Below, piece after piece: positions 17,795-29,840 of a stretch of DNA of 64,000 nucleotides. Source of the DNA: Mycolicibacterium brisbanense (lineage in GTDB: Bacteria; Actinomycetota; Actinomycetes; Mycobacteriales; Mycobacteriaceae). Positions within the stretch are counted from its first letter, which is position 1; each line of letters opens with the position of its first letter. A model generated the notes under the pieces. It was given only the letters and a program-made list of their open reading frames with translations, made no database searches and was not told where the DNA came from. The position numbers and the translations under genes are program-made. Location of the stretch: NCBI RefSeq assembly GCF_001570425.1, contig NZ_BCSX01000019.1, positions 124,001 through 188,000 of the forward strand, given 5' to 3'.

Positions 17795-18762
17795 ACCACG
17801 ACAGCATGATCGACGTGCACGCCCACTGGCTGCCACGAGACCTGTTCGGTCTGCCCGAGGGCGCACCGTACGGTGCGATGCACGACCGGGACGGCGAGCT
17901 GTACCTGGGCGAGATTCCACTGTCCATCGCCACCGGCGCCATGAGCGATGTCGGGGCGATCCTCGACGACATGCGGGTCAAGGGCATCGGGATACGCGCC
18001 CTGTCGGCGCCGCCGTTCGCCTTCCCGCTCAGTGCGGGCGAGCGCAACGAGGCCTATGCCGCGGCGTTCAATTCCGCACTCGCCGAAGAGGTGTCGCGTT
18101 CCGACGGCCGATTGGTCGGACTGGGCATGGTCACGCTCGGGGATACCGGTGCGGCGACGCGGCAGCTGGAGGAACTGGCCCGCACCGATGGTGTGCACGG
18201 CGTGGCGATCCCGCCGCTGGTGGACAGTCGATCGCTGGATACCGGCATCCTGCGTCACGTCCTGACCGAGGCACACCGGCTGGGCCTGGCCGTGCTGGTG
18301 CATCCGATGCAACTGCCGCGGCCCGAGTGGCCCGACTACTACCTGGCCAACCTGATCGGCAACCCGGTCGAAACCGCAACGGCCGTCGCGTCATTGGTGC
18401 TCGGCGGGGTGACGGACGCCCTGCCTGGCCTGCGGATCTGCTTCGTGCACGGCGGCGGCTGCTCGCCGTGGTTGCTCAGCCGCTGGACACACGCCTGGAA
18501 GGCCCGCCCCGACGTGCGGCGGGCTTCGTCAGGCCCTCCCGATGCCGCGTACCGCACGCTCTACTTCGACACCGTCGTCTACGACCAGCGCCAGCTCGAG
18601 CTGCTGCACGGCGTGGCCGGCCCCGACCGGATCGCCTGTGGCAGCGACTATCCCTTCGACATGGCCGAACCCGATCCGGCCCGATTCGCCCTCAGTGGCC
18701 GATCGGATGCGGCGGCGCTGCACCGGGCGGCCGCGGGCTTCCTCGGTCTCACAGGAGAATGA
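17791..18762 (+). CDS. Amidohydrolase of the ACMSD decarboxylase family
   Basis: A 323-residue TIM-barrel metal enzyme. Metal ligands are visible as DVHAHWLP (HxH), a middle His in VHPMQLP, His in FVHGGGCSPWLLSRW and Asp in CGSDYPFDM. The HGGG..PWLxxRW stretch is diagnostic for ACMSD-type enzymes, which decarboxylate or hydrate aromatic ring-cleavage products (2-amino-3-carboxymuconate semialdehyde, resorcylates, oxalomesaconate). Together with the ALDH this suggests a lower ring-cleavage pathway; no ring dioxygenase is in the window. It is coupled to the MFS gene by an ATGA overlap. Confidence 0.88.
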   Translation: MNHDSMIDVHAHWLPRDLFGLPEGAPYGAMHDRDGELYLGEIPLSIATGAMSDVGAILDDMRVKGIGIRALSAPPFAFPLSAGERNEAYAAAFNSALAEEVSRSDGRLVGLGMVTLGDTGAATRQLEELARTDGVHGVAIPPLVDSRSLDTGILRHVLTEAHRLGLAVLVHPMQLPRPEWPDYYLANLIGNPVETATAVASLVLGGVTDALPGLRICFVHGGGCSPWLLSRWTHAWKARPDVRRASSGPPDAAYRTLYFDTVVYDQRQLELLHGVAGPDRIACGSDYPFDMAEPDPARFALSGRSDAAALHRAAAGFLGLTGE

Positions 18763-18763
18763 C

Positions 18764-19852
18764 ATGCCAAACCTGTTCACCCCCTTGACCATTCGCGATG
18801 TCACTTTCGCCCACCGGGCGTGGATGTCACCGATGATGCAGTTCGCCGCCGTCCCTGACGGCCCTGCCACCGGTTCGCCGACCGATTGGCACCTGGCCCA
18901 CCTCGGCTCCCGCGCGACGGCAGGCGCCGCGCTGGTCATGATGGAGGCCACCGCCGTGCACCCGCAGGGACGCAGCAGCGATTACGACACCGGACTGTGG
19001 AACGACACCCAGGCCGAGGCCATGCGGCGGATCACCGGCTTCGTCACCGCCCAGGGCTCGGTGCCCGGGATCCAGCTGGTGCATGCCGGACGCAAGGCGT
19101 CGACGGGCCGACCCTGGCCCGACCCCGACCGCACCGAGACACAGTGGGACACCGTCGGTGCGAGTGCTGTGCCGTTCGGCCGCCTGCCCGCCCCGGCCGA
19201 GCTGAGCGTCGACGAAATCGGTGCGATAGTGCGCGCATTCGGCGATGCCGCCCAGCGCGCGGCCGACGCCGGATTCCGGGTGCTGGAACTGCACGGCGCG
19301 CACGGTTATCTGATCCACCAGTTCCTCTCGCCGCAATCCAACCACCGCACCGACGCGTACGGAGGTTCGAGCGCCAACCGGATGCGGTTCGCGCTCGAGG
19401 TTGTGCGTGCGGTTCGCGCCCGCTGGCCCGAGGAGCTGCCACTGTTCTTCCGGGTGTCGGCGACCGACTGGCTCGCCGGGGACACCGACGATCCCCGGCC
19501 GGGCTGGACGGTGCAGGACACCATCGACCTCGCGACGGCCCTCAAGCCGCTCGGTGTGGACCTGATGGACGTGTCCTCCGGCGGCTCGGTGCCGGACGCC
19601 GTCATCCCGGTCGGTCCCGGATACCAGGTCCCGTTCGCGGCGCGGGTGCGCAAGGAGGCCGAGATCGCCACGGCTGCGGTCGGGATGATCACGGACGCCG
19701 AACAAGCCGACAGCATCGTCAACGGCGAGCAGGCCGACGCGGTCTTCCTGGCGCGCGAGCTGCTGCGCAACCCGGCCTGGGTGCGCCGGGCCGCCGACCA
19801 ACTGGGTGCGACGCTGGCATACCCACCGCAATACGCGCGGGCGTACCGCTGA
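18764..19852 (+). CDS. Old-yellow-enzyme family NADH:flavin oxidoreductase (YqjM type)
   Basis: 362 residues from ATG 18764, with ACAGGAGAA upstream. OYE features in order: LFTPLTIRDVTFAHRAWMSPM (FMN-binding start), QLVHAGRKAS, the active-site pair in ELHGAHGYLIHQFLSP, the SPQSNHRTDAYGGS motif, and FLARELLRNPAW at the end. The AHRAWMSPMMQ region lacks the Cys common in YqjM (reads MSPMMQ). FMN-bound enzymes of this family reduce activated C=C bonds, and some remodel 2-aminobenzoyl-CoA or other ring intermediates. It is the last gene of the catabolic operon and convergent with ephA. Confidence 0.92.
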   Translation: MPNLFTPLTIRDVTFAHRAWMSPMMQFAAVPDGPATGSPTDWHLAHLGSRATAGAALVMMEATAVHPQGRSSDYDTGLWNDTQAEAMRRITGFVTAQGSVPGIQLVHAGRKASTGRPWPDPDRTETQWDTVGASAVPFGRLPAPAELSVDEIGAIVRAFGDAAQRAADAGFRVLELHGAHGYLIHQFLSPQSNHRTDAYGGSSANRMRFALEVVRAVRARWPEELPLFFRVSATDWLAGDTDDPRPGWTVQDTIDLATALKPLGVDLMDVSSGGSVPDAVIPVGPGYQVPFAARVRKEAEIATAAVGMITDAEQADSIVNGEQADAVFLARELLRNPAWVRRAADQLGATLAYPPQYARAYR

Positions 19853-19860
19853 GCCGAGGT

Positions 19861-20787
19861 CTACTGCGTCAGGCCGTCCAGGAACTCCAGCAGCACCGCG
19901 TTGATCTCCTCGGGGCGCTCCTGCTGTAACCAGTGCCCGGCGCCTTCGATCAGCACTTCGCGGTAATCGCCGGCGACCACGTCACGGACCCTGTCACGCG
20001 GGGTGAACCCGAGCACCGGGTCGGCGGTGCCCGCCACGAAGAGCGTCGGCGCCGTGATGGTCGGGGCCGGCGTGTGTTCCGTCAGCTCCCAGTTGCGGTC
20101 GAAGTTGCGGTACCAGTTCAGCGGACCGGTGAACCCCGTCTCGGTGAACGCCTCGATGTAGTGCTCGAATTCGTCGGCGGTCACCCAGTCCGGCAGCGGC
20201 GGCAGGGGCCGGCTCCGCAGCACGTCCGGGGGAGCGCTGATGCCCTCGAGCGTGATCAGCCGGCGCATCGACTCCCGGAGGTCGACGGCCAGTTCGGCAT
20301 CGGCGACGCCGGGCTCCTGGAAGTACAGGATGTAGAAGAAGTTGTCGCCGACCATCTTGCGCCAGATCTGCGTCGGCGGTGCCGGTGCCCGGGGCACGGG
20401 CGGCACACTCATCGCGACCACGGCGCGCACCCGGTCGGGATGGAACAGCGGGAAGTTCGTCATCACCGGCGAACCCCAGTCGTGACCGATGACGACGGCA
20501 GTCTCGGCGCCGACGGCGTCGAGCAGCCCGGCGATGTCCGAGGTGAGCGCGACGATGTCGTAGTCCTCGATCGCCGGCGGCCGCGAAGACCCGCCGTAAC
20601 CGCGTTGATCGGGTGCGAGTACGTGATAGCCGGCCTCGGCCAGTACGGGGATCTGATGGCGCCACGAGTAGGCGAGTTCGGGGAAACCGTGGGCGAGCAC
20701 GACCACCGGGTTGCCGGGCTCGCCGGCCTCGGTCACCCGCAGTGTCACGCCGTTGGTGTCGACTAACCGTTCGGTTGGGATGAGCAC
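19861..20787 (-). CDS. ephA: Alpha/beta hydrolase, epoxide hydrolase EphA-like
   Basis: About 308 residues. HGFPELAYSWRHQ forms the oxyanion-hole region, the nucleophile Asp is in IGHDWGSPV, and the late His is in GAGHWLQQERP. Two lid Tyr candidates lie in FFYILYFQEPG. This is the set for soluble epoxide hydrolases that open epoxides to diols. Its place between lpqG and ftsH matches ephA of M. tuberculosis. The start is uncertain: GTG 20787 has a GAGG-like site in front, while TTG 20799 adds four residues. Larger upstream extensions would run into ftsH. Confidence 0.85.
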   Translation of the reverse strand: MLIPTERLVDTNGVTLRVTEAGEPGNPVVVLAHGFPELAYSWRHQIPVLAEAGYHVLAPDQRGYGGSSRPPAIEDYDIVALTSDIAGLLDAVGAETAVVIGHDWGSPVMTNFPLFHPDRVRAVVAMSVPPVPRAPAPPTQIWRKMVGDNFFYILYFQEPGVADAELAVDLRESMRRLITLEGISAPPDVLRSRPLPPLPDWVTADEFEHYIEAFTETGFTGPLNWYRNFDRNWELTEHTPAPTITAPTLFVAGTADPVLGFTPRDRVRDVVAGDYREVLIEGAGHWLQQERPEEINAVLLEFLDGLTQ

Positions 20788-20919
20788 GACCTCACTCAAG
20801 CATGGCCGGCTGCCGACGGCTACACCACCGTCGGGAACTGCCCGACGTTGGTCTAGCGGTAGCCTGAAAGCTCTCAACTGTGCACGTTGGAAGGACCGGG
20901 CCGAACTCGGCCGATTTTG

Positions 20920-23226
<2,307 letters not shown>

Positions 23227-23247
23227 TCCGAGAACGGAGGACTTCGA

Positions 23248-23862
23248 ATGACGAAGCCCGCGACGCGGTCGCCGAGCACCAACAACAACCATCGGGTGTT
23301 CGACCAACCGCGTGCCGAAGCTGCCGTGCGCGAGTTGCTCATCGCCATCGGCGAGGATCCGGACCGCCAGGGGCTGGTCGACACCCCGGCCCGGGTGGCG
23401 CGGGCCTACAAGGAACTGATGGCCGGGCTGTACACGGATCCGGATGCGGTGCTCAACACGACCTTCGACGAGCAACACGATGAGCTGGTGCTGGTCAAAG
23501 AGATTCCGATGTACTCGACGTGCGAGCACCACCTGGTGTCGTTCCATGGCGTGGCTCACGTCGGCTACATCCCCGGCGAGGACGGGCGGGTGACAGGTCT
23601 GTCGAAGATCGCCCGGTTGGTCGACCTGTACTCGAAACGCCCACAGGTGCAGGAACGGCTGACCGCGCAGATCGCCGACGCGCTGATGCGCAAGCTCTCG
23701 CCCCGCGGGACGATCGTGGTGATCGAGGCCGAGCACCTGTGCATGGCGATGCGCGGGGTCCGCAAACCGGGTGCCATCACCACGACTTCTGCGGTGCGTG
23801 GACAGTTCAAGACCGACAAGGCATCTCGGGCCGAGGCGCTGGAACTTATCCTCCGTAAGTGA
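23248..23862 (+). CDS. folE: GTP cyclohydrolase I
   Basis: A 204-residue FolE. The zinc ligands are Cys92 and His95 in YSTCEHHLV and the later Cys in HLCMAMRGV. The substrate motif is [14 protein letters not shown]. It converts GTP to 7,8-dihydroneopterin triphosphate, the first step of tetrahydrofolate synthesis. It starts 21 nt after ftsH and its stop overlaps the folP start, so it is in one operon with folP, folB and folK. Confidence 0.97.
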   Translation: MTKPATRSPSTNNNHRVFDQPRAEAAVRELLIAIGEDPDRQGLVDTPARVARAYKELMAGLYTDPDAVLNTTFDEQHDELVLVKEIPMYSTCEHHLVSFHGVAHVGYIPGEDGRVTGLSKIARLVDLYSKRPQVQERLTAQIADALMRKLSPRGTIVVIEAEHLCMAMRGVRKPGAITTTSAVRGQFKTDKASRAEALELILRK

Positions 23863-24692
23863 AGTCCACCCGTGTGCAGGTGATGGGGGTCGTCAACGTC
23901 ACCGACGATTCCTTCTCCGACGGCGGAAAATTCATCGATCGCGACCGGGCCGTGGCGCACGGCTTGTCGTTGGCCGCCGCAGGCGCGGCCATCGTGGATG
24001 TGGGCGGTGAATCCACCCGCCCCGGTGCGACGCGGGTGGATCCGCGCGTCGAGGCCGCACGGGTCGCCCCGGTCATCGAAAAGCTTGCCGCGCACGGCAT
24101 CACCGTCAGCATCGACACGATGCACGCCGATGTCGCGAGTGCGGCGCTGGCCTGTGGAGCGACGATCGTCAACGACGTGTCCGGGGGCCTGGCCGACCCC
24201 AACATGGCCGGTGTGGTGGCGGACGCGAAGTGTATCTGGGTGCTCATGCACTGGCGTTCTGTGCAGGCCGACCGCCCGCACCACGTTCCCGAATACCGTG
24301 ACGTGGTCGCCGACGTGCGCGCCGAACTGCTCGCCCGCGTCGATGCCGCGGTGGCCGCCGGGGTGGACGCCGATCGGCTGATCATCGATCCCGGGTTGGG
24401 ATTCGCCAAGACGGGCCAACACAATTGGGCGCTTTTGCGGGCGCTTCCCGAACTGGTGGGCACCGGGATTCCGGTACTTGTCGGGGCGTCGCGCAAGCGT
24501 TTCCTCGGGACGTTGCTGGCAGGGCCGGACGGTGAACCGCGCCCACCGGACGGCAGGGAGACCGCGACCGCGGTGATCTCCGCGCTGGCCGGCGCGTACG
24601 GGGCGTGGGGCGTGCGGGTGCATGACGTGACCGCGTCGGTCGACGCATTGCGCGTACTCGATGCGTGGGAAGCGGGAGGGCTCAATGACTGA
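23859..24692 (+). CDS. folP: Dihydropteroate synthase
   Basis: A 277-residue TIM-barrel enzyme. [16 protein letters not shown] (first loop), [11 protein letters not shown] (second loop), [25 protein letters not shown] and GASRKRFLG are all conserved DHPS motifs. It joins DHPP and p-aminobenzoate to dihydropteroate and is the sulfonamide target. The start is GTG 23859, overlapping the folE stop by 4 nt; its 3' end overlaps folB by 8 nt. This is the functional FolP1 type by its position and intact loops. Confidence 0.97.
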   Translation: MKSTRVQVMGVVNVTDDSFSDGGKFIDRDRAVAHGLSLAAAGAAIVDVGGESTRPGATRVDPRVEAARVAPVIEKLAAHGITVSIDTMHADVASAALACGATIVNDVSGGLADPNMAGVVADAKCIWVLMHWRSVQADRPHHVPEYRDVVADVRAELLARVDAAVAAGVDADRLIIDPGLGFAKTGQHNWALLRALPELVGTGIPVLVGASRKRFLGTLLAGPDGEPRPPDGRETATAVISALAGAYGAWGVRVHDVTASVDALRVLDAWEAGGLND

Positions 24693-25050
24693 TCGAATTG
24701 AGTTGCGCGGCTTGAAGGTTCGCGGCAATCACGGCGTGTTCGAGCATGAGCGGCGCGACGGCCAGGACTTCGTGGTCGACATCACGGCCTGGCTCGACCT
24801 GCAGGCCGCGGCGGTCAGCGACGACCTCGGTGACACGCTGGATTACGGCGCGCTGGCCCAGCGCGCGGCGGACATCGTGGCCGGGCCGCCCCGAAATCTG
24901 ATCGAGACGGTTTCGGCGGAGATCGCCGACGCCATCATGGCCGACGAGCGGCTACACGCCGTCGAGGTCGTGGTGCACAAGCCGAGCGCGCCGATCCCGT
25001 TGACGTTCGACGATGTCGCAGTGGTGGCGAGGAGGTCGAGGCGCCGATGA
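24685..25050 (+). CDS. folB: Dihydroneopterin aldolase
   Basis: 121 residues from ATG 24685, preceded by GGGAGGG. It has the FolB beginning [20 protein letters not shown], with the conserved Glu and Asn-His-Gly region, the [14 protein letters not shown] helix, [11 protein letters not shown], and the VHKPSAPIP ending that carries the catalytic Lys. It cleaves dihydroneopterin to 6-hydroxymethyl-dihydropterin and glycolaldehyde. It overlaps folP by 8 nt and folK by 4 nt. Confidence 0.96.
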   Translation: MTDRIELRGLKVRGNHGVFEHERRDGQDFVVDITAWLDLQAAAVSDDLGDTLDYGALAQRAADIVAGPPRNLIETVSAEIADAIMADERLHAVEVVVHKPSAPIPLTFDDVAVVARRSRRR

Positions 25051-25583
25051 CGTCCGTTGTGTTGTCGATCGGGTCCAATCTCGGTGACCGGATGGCCCGG
25101 CTGCAATCGGTCCTCGACGGGCTGGGCCCCGCCGTGCGGGCCGTGTCCCCGGTGTACGAAACCGATGCGTGGGGCGGCGTGGAACAGGGCCCGTTCCTCA
25201 ACGCGGTGCTCATCGCCGACGATCCGGCGCTCGACGGGCAGGGATGGCTGCGGCGTGGTCAGGAGCTGGAACAAGCCGCGGGCCGGGTTCGCGGTCAGCG
25301 GTGGGGCCCGCGCACCCTCGACGTCGACCTGATCGCCTGCTACGACGGCGACGTCGAACTGAGCTCGCGTACCGACGGCCTCACGCTGCCGCACCCCTTG
25401 GCGCACCTGAGGGCGTTCGTGCTGATCCCGTGGCTGGCGGTGGACCCCGATGCCACACTGACCGTCGCGGGCCAAAAGCGTCCTGTGCAGCGCTTGCTGT
25501 CCGATGTCGAGCAGGCCGAACGCGACGGCGTACGGCCGACGGACCTGACGCTGACCCTGCGGACCGAACCCACGCAGGACTGA
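25047..25583 (+). CDS. folK: 2-amino-4-hydroxy-6-hydroxymethyldihydropteridine pyrophosphokinase
   Basis: A 178-residue [13 protein letters not shown] at the start, [19 protein letters not shown] in the middle, and the [14 protein letters not shown] motif with Mg-binding Asp residues, then [15 protein letters not shown], define the family. It pyrophosphorylates the pterin for FolP. The start overlaps folB by 4 nt and a DUF3180 membrane gene follows 3 nt after its stop. Confidence 0.96.
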   Translation: MTSVVLSIGSNLGDRMARLQSVLDGLGPAVRAVSPVYETDAWGGVEQGPFLNAVLIADDPALDGQGWLRRGQELEQAAGRVRGQRWGPRTLDVDLIACYDGDVELSSRTDGLTLPHPLAHLRAFVLIPWLAVDPDATLTVAGQKRPVQRLLSDVEQAERDGVRPTDLTLTLRTEPTQD

Positions 25584-25586
25584 GCG

Positions 25587-26063
25587 ATGGGGCCTACCCG
25601 CAAGCGTGACCTCGCAGGCACCGTCGCCGCCGTGGCCGTCGCCAGCTATCTGCTGGTCGTCGTGCTCTATCGCTGGTTTCCGCCGATCACCGTCTGGACC
25701 GGGATTTCACTGCTGGCGGTGGCGATAGCCGAGGCCGGTTGGGCGTTCTACGTGCGATCCAAGATCAGCGCAGGGCAGATCGGCGTCGGCGGTGGGCGGC
25801 TGCATCCGCTGTCGGTCGCGCGCGGTGTGATCATCGCCAAGGCCTCGGCATGGGTCGGGGCCATCGTGGCGGGCTGGTGGATCGGGGTCCTGGTCTACCT
25901 GCTGCCGCGCCGGGGCGAGTTGCGGGTGGCGGCCGAGGACACCAAGGGCGTGGTGGTTGCCGTCGTCAGCGCGCTGGCATTGGTGGTTGCCGCACTGTGG
26001 CTACAGCATTGCTGCAAGTCTCCGGAAGAGCCGCCCGACGGTGGTGACACAGCGCCCGAGTGA
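25587..26063 (+). CDS. DUF3180 membrane protein
   Basis: A 158-residue protein with four predicted transmembrane helices (about 11-26, 33-50, 79-106, 122-140). Basic loops place the N-terminus inside. DUF3180 proteins are found next to folK across actinobacteria, as here and in M. tuberculosis. A role linked to pterins has been implied only by position. It is co-transcribed with folK (3-nt gap), with the start at ATG 25587. Confidence 0.85.
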   Translation: MGPTRKRDLAGTVAAVAVASYLLVVVLYRWFPPITVWTGISLLAVAIAEAGWAFYVRSKISAGQIGVGGGRLHPLSVARGVIIAKASAWVGAIVAGWWIGVLVYLLPRRGELRVAAEDTKGVVVAVVSALALVVAALWLQHCCKSPEEPPDGGDTAPE

Positions 26064-26140
26064 ACGGCCGGCGAAGCTTGGTGGCCGAATCGCCGTCGCG
26101 GTCGACACGCTAGGTGACCTGTGACAGGTACAGTCGGCCC

Positions 26141-27481
26141 ATGACCGTTCTGCCCCGCGGTGCTCGGCCACGGCGCGGCGGCCGAAGGCCAGGCTGGCTG
26201 CTCTTAACAGTGTTGCTGGTGCTCGCTATTTTGGCGAGTTCGGCGCTGGTGTTCACCGACCGCGTTGAGTTGCTGAAGTTAGCCGTCATCCTGGCATTGT
26301 GGGCCGCCGTGGTGGCGGCGTTCGTCTCCGTCATCTACCGCCGCCAGAGCGATCTCGACCAGGCCAAGGCCCGCGATCTGAAACTGGTGTACGACCTCCA
26401 GCTCGATCGTGAGATCTCGGCGCGGCGCGAATACGAACTGACCGTGGAAAGCCAGCTGCGCCGCGAACTGGCTTCCGAGCTGCGGGCCCAGGCCGCCGAC
26501 GAGGTCGCTGCGCTGCGCGCCGAGTTGGCAGCGTTGCGGGCAAACCTCGAGATCCTGTTCGACGCCGACCTGTCGCACCGGCCGGCCATCGAGAACGACA
26601 AGAGCACGGTGCGGGCCGCCGGCCGGGTCACCGCCAGCAGGCTTGACGTGTCCCCGGTCGAGGACACCGACATCCGCAGCGTCCGGACCGAGGAAAGCCC
26701 CATCATCGACGTCCCGGCCGAGCCGCACCCGTCGGAGAACGACTGGGACGCCGCGGCGGCAGCGGCCGCAGCAGCCGGCGGCGCCCACCGGCTGTCCACG
26801 CAGGGCCCCGAGCAGCCGCGCCGCAGGCGCCGCATGGCCGAGGACCAGCAAGTTCGGCCGCCCCAGCAGCAGGAACCGCGCCGCCCGACACCGCCGCAGC
26901 AGACGCCGCCGCAGCCTGTTCCCCCGCAGCAACAGCCGCCGTCGACCTGGGCGCCGCCACCCCCGCCGCCGACCATGCCGCCGATGGAACCGTCTCCGAC
27001 CCTCGACGTGCCTGCCGCGCAGCGCCCCGCGCCACCGAGCAGCCCGTGGTCCCCGCCGGGTGCCCCGCCGCACCGGCTGCCCGAGCAGCCCTCGACCGAG
27101 TGGCAGCCCGCACCCGCCGAAGGGCAGTTCATCCCCGCCGGGGCGCCGGGCAGCAACTGGGTCGCCCCGCCTGTGCCGGAGAACGGGGTGTCCAACGAGT
27201 ATGTCGGCCGCCGCCGGGCTCCCGAGCAGGCCCCCGCCGAGCCGGTGATGTCCACCCAGCCGCCCGAACCGCCCCGCGGCCGCCACTCCGCCGCGTCCGA
27301 CGTGGGCGATCCCGGCCGTCCGGTCCTGGCTGCGGAACCCTCGCAGCCCCCGCCGCCACCGGAGCCGGAACCTGACGAAGCCAATGGTCAGCACGCCGGC
27401 GGGCAGTCGGTGACCGAGCTGCTGGCCCGCTTCCAGGCGACCCCAGCCCAAGGTGGCGGTCGCAGACGCCGCGACGAGTGA
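26141..27481 (+). CDS. Proline-rich membrane protein with coiled coil (DUF6779-type)
   Basis: 446 residues from ATG 26141. Two hydrophobic helices at about 19-37 and 46-66 are followed by a charged coiled coil (about 70-145, RREYELTVESQLRREL...). A long low-complexity tail rich in Pro, Gln and Ala then runs to the end. The same gene position in M. tuberculosis holds a conserved Ala/Arg/Pro-rich membrane protein. The tail resembles disordered scaffolding regions of cell-envelope proteins. No enzymatic motif is present. Function is unknown. Confidence 0.82.
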   Translation: MTVLPRGARPRRGGRRPGWLLLTVLLVLAILASSALVFTDRVELLKLAVILALWAAVVAAFVSVIYRRQSDLDQAKARDLKLVYDLQLDREISARREYELTVESQLRRELASELRAQAADEVAALRAELAALRANLEILFDADLSHRPAIENDKSTVRAAGRVTASRLDVSPVEDTDIRSVRTEESPIIDVPAEPHPSENDWDAAAAAAAAAGGAHRLSTQGPEQPRRRRRMAEDQQVRPPQQQEPRRPTPPQQTPPQPVPPQQQPPSTWAPPPPPPTMPPMEPSPTLDVPAAQRPAPPSSPWSPPGAPPHRLPEQPSTEWQPAPAEGQFIPAGAPGSNWVAPPVPENGVSNEYVGRRRAPEQAPAEPVMSTQPPEPPRGRHSAASDVGDPGRPVLAAEPSQPPPPPEPEPDEANGQHAGGQSVTELLARFQATPAQGGGRRRRDE

Positions 27482-27562
27482 GCTAATCTGTGGCAACCGT
27501 CCGGTACCCGCAACGCGGGACTGGAACGATGACAACTACTTCAACTTGTGAGGTCGTCTGCG

Positions 27563-28486
27563 ATGGAGCAGTTCGACGGGCTGCGTCCGGCGCGCCTCTC
27601 GGTCGGGATCATCTCGGCCGGTCGCGTCGGGACTGCGCTCGGCTACGCCCTGGAGCGGGCCGAGCATGTCGTGGTGGCGTGCAGCGCCATCTCGGAGCCT
27701 TCCCGGCTGCGCGCCCAGCGCAGGCTGCCGGATACGGCGATACTGCCCGTCCACGAGGTCGCGGGGCGCGCCGAACTGTTGTTGCTGACGGTTCCTGACG
27801 CGGAACTGGCTGCGCTGGTGGCCGGGTTGGCCGCGACGGGTGCGGTGCGGCCGGGCACCATCGTGGCGCACACCTCCGGTGCCAACGGTGTCGGCATCCT
27901 GGCCCCGCTGACCGCACAAGGCTGCATCCCGCTGGCCATCCACCCTGCGATGACCTTCACCGGCTCCGACGAGGACATCGCCCGGCTGCCCGACACGTGC
28001 TTCGGGGTCACCGCCGCCGACGAGGTGGGCTACGCGATCGGCCAGTCGCTGGTGCTGGAGATCGGCGGTGAGCCGTTCCGGGTCCGCGAAGATGCCAGGA
28101 CGCAGTACCACGCCGCCCTGGCGCACGTCAGCAACCATCTGGTGACCCTGGTGCTCGACGCCGTGGACGTGCTGCGGGCATCGCTGCGCGGGCAAGAGCT
28201 GCTCGGCCAGGAACTTGTCGGCGACGAACCCGGCGGCCTGGCCGAACGGGTGGTGGCCCCGCTGGCGCGAGCAGCGCTCGAAAACGCACTGCAGCGTGGT
28301 CAGGCCGCGCTGACCGGGCCGGTGGCACGCGGCGACGCCGCCGCGGTCGCCGCCCATCTGAACGCTCTGGAAGAACTGGATCCTCAACTAGCCCAGGCAT
28401 ATCGGGCCAACTCACTGCGTACTGCCCAGCGTGCCCACGCACCCGGAGACGTCTTCGAGGTGCTGGCGGAAACGAGCCAACGATGA
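27563..28486 (+). CDS. Rossmann-fold/DUF2520 NADP-binding protein next to panC
   Basis: About 307 residues. An N-terminal dinucleotide fold ([17 protein letters not shown], GxxxAGxVG) is followed by an all-helical DUF2520 domain ([22 protein letters not shown]). This resembles the architecture of ketopantoate reductase-like proteins. Its stop overlaps panC by 4 nt, so it is co-expressed with pantothenate synthesis. A ketopantoate-reductase role (as suggested for PanG-type enzymes) is plausible but is inference. ATG 27563 was chosen; GTG 27548 adds five residues without a ribosome site. Confidence 0.8.
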   Translation: MEQFDGLRPARLSVGIISAGRVGTALGYALERAEHVVVACSAISEPSRLRAQRRLPDTAILPVHEVAGRAELLLLTVPDAELAALVAGLAATGAVRPGTIVAHTSGANGVGILAPLTAQGCIPLAIHPAMTFTGSDEDIARLPDTCFGVTAADEVGYAIGQSLVLEIGGEPFRVREDARTQYHAALAHVSNHLVTLVLDAVDVLRASLRGQELLGQELVGDEPGGLAERVVAPLARAALENALQRGQAALTGPVARGDAAAVAAHLNALEELDPQLAQAYRANSLRTAQRAHAPGDVFEVLAETSQR

Positions 28487-29421
28487 GCCTGGACACCCCA
28501 CCGAAATTCACCGCAGGGGAACTCAACGTCTACCGGGACCCTGCCGACGTCTCCGCCGTCACGCGCGCGCTGCGGGGCACCGGGCGGCGGGTGGCGCTGG
28601 TGCCCACCATGGGTGCGCTGCACGAAGGGCATCTGACCTTGGTCAAGGCCGCCAAGCGCGTGCCGGGGTCGGTGGTGGTGGTGTCGATCTTCGTCAACCC
28701 GCTGCAGTTCGGGGCGGGGGAGGACCTCGACGCCTACCCCCGCACCCTCGATGACGATCTGGCCGCGCTGCGCGCAGAAGGGGTGGACATCGCGTTCACC
28801 CCGACCGTCGCCGAGATCTACCCCGACGGGCCGCGCACCGAGGTGCATCCCGGACCGCTCGGTGAGGAGCTCGAAGGGGCTTCGCGCCCAGGGCATTTCG
28901 CCGGCGTGCTGACAGTCGTGCTGAAACTGCTGAACATCGTCCACCCCGACAAGGCCTACTTCGGTGAGAAGGACTACCAGCAGCTGGCGCTGATCCGCCA
29001 GATGGTCACCGATCTCAACGTCGATGCGCAGATCGTCGGCGTGCCCACCGTGCGCGAGTCCGACGGGCTGGCCCTGTCCTCGCGCAACCGCTACCTCGAC
29101 GCCGACGAGCGGGAGCAGGCCACCGCGCTGTCGGCGGCGCTGCTGGCGGGCAAGTACGCCGCGGCGGGAGGCGCAGGTGCGGCCATCGATGCGGCCAGGG
29201 CCGTGCTCGACGAGGTGCCCGCCATCGACGTGGACTACCTGCAGGTCCGCGACCCGCGGTTGGGCCCCGCACCCGAGGAGGGGCAGGCCCGGTTGCTGGT
29301 CGCCGCGCGGCTGGGCCGAACCCGGCTGCTCGACAACATCGCCGTCGACATCGGCGCGTCCGCGGGTATCGACGGACACCCCCGCGTCGACGACAGCCAC
29401 GAACTGCCCTGGAGGAACTGA
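28483..29421 (+). CDS. panC: Pantothenate synthetase
   Basis: A 312-residue Pan[16 protein letters not shown] contains the HIGH-like ATP motif, [21 protein letters not shown] the pantoate site, and [15 protein letters not shown] plus [11 protein letters not shown] the KMSKS-like region. It condenses pantoate with beta-alanine using ATP. Coupled by 4 nt to the DUF2520 gene and by 1 nt to panD. The C-terminal tail (about 290-312) is longer than in E. coli, as in other mycobacteria. Confidence 0.97.
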   Translation: MSLDTPPKFTAGELNVYRDPADVSAVTRALRGTGRRVALVPTMGALHEGHLTLVKAAKRVPGSVVVVSIFVNPLQFGAGEDLDAYPRTLDDDLAALRAEGVDIAFTPTVAEIYPDGPRTEVHPGPLGEELEGASRPGHFAGVLTVVLKLLNIVHPDKAYFGEKDYQQLALIRQMVTDLNVDAQIVGVPTVRESDGLALSSRNRYLDADEREQATALSAALLAGKYAAAGGAGAAIDAARAVLDEVPAIDVDYLQVRDPRLGPAPEEGQARLLVAARLGRTRLLDNIAVDIGASAGIDGHPRVDDSHELPWRN

Positions 29422-29840
29422 TGCAACGCACCATGCTCAAATCGAAGATCCACCGGGCCACGGTGACCCAGGCCGACCTGCACTACGTCGGTTCGGTCAC
29501 CATCGACGCCGACCTGATGGACGCTGCCGACCTGCTCGAAGGCGAGCAGGTGACCATCGTCGACATCGACAACGGCGCGCGGCTGGTGACCTATGCGATC
29601 ACCGGTGAGCGGGGCACCGGCGTCATCGGGATCAACGGTGCCGCAGCGCATCTCGTCCATCCAGGCGATCTGGTGATCCTGATCGCGTACGGCGTGATGG
29701 AGGACGCCGAGGCACGTGCGTACCGCCCGCGGATCGTGTTCGTCGACTCCGACAACAAGCAGATCGACCTGGGGCTGCACAGCGGCGACCCGGCCTATGT
29801 ACCGGCCGAATACGCGTCCGAACTGATGTCGCCACGCTGA
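29421..29840 (+). CDS. panD: Aspartate 1-decarboxylase proenzyme
   Basis: A 139-residue PanD. The autocleavage site is Gly24-Ser25 in [10 protein letters not shown], which yields the pyruvoyl cofactor, and the conserved [15 protein letters not shown] start is intact. It makes beta-alanine from aspartate for PanC. The ATG shares one base with the panC stop, and the stop shares one base with the coaX ATG. The C-terminal extension after about 117 matches the mycobacterial form, whose C-terminus is where pyrazinoic acid resistance changes map. Confidence 0.97.
   Translation: MQRTMLKSKIHRATVTQADLHYVGSVTIDADLMDAADLLEGEQVTIVDIDNGARLVTYAITGERGTGVIGINGAAAHLVHPGDLVILIAYGVMEDAEARAYRPRIVFVDSDNKQIDLGLHSGDPAYVPAEYASELMSPR

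Noticed and set aside
26860..27060. Short repeated CCGCCGCAGCAG-like units, considered for a CRISPR or tandem repeat
   Set aside because: They are codon-level repeats of a Pro/Gln-rich protein tail, not equal-length repeats with spacers.
26279..27535. Antisense frame of 418 codons over the proline-rich membrane gene
   Set aside because: The Pro-rich repeats give Gly/Arg-rich frames on the other strand. No motif is present and it conflicts with a well-formed gene.
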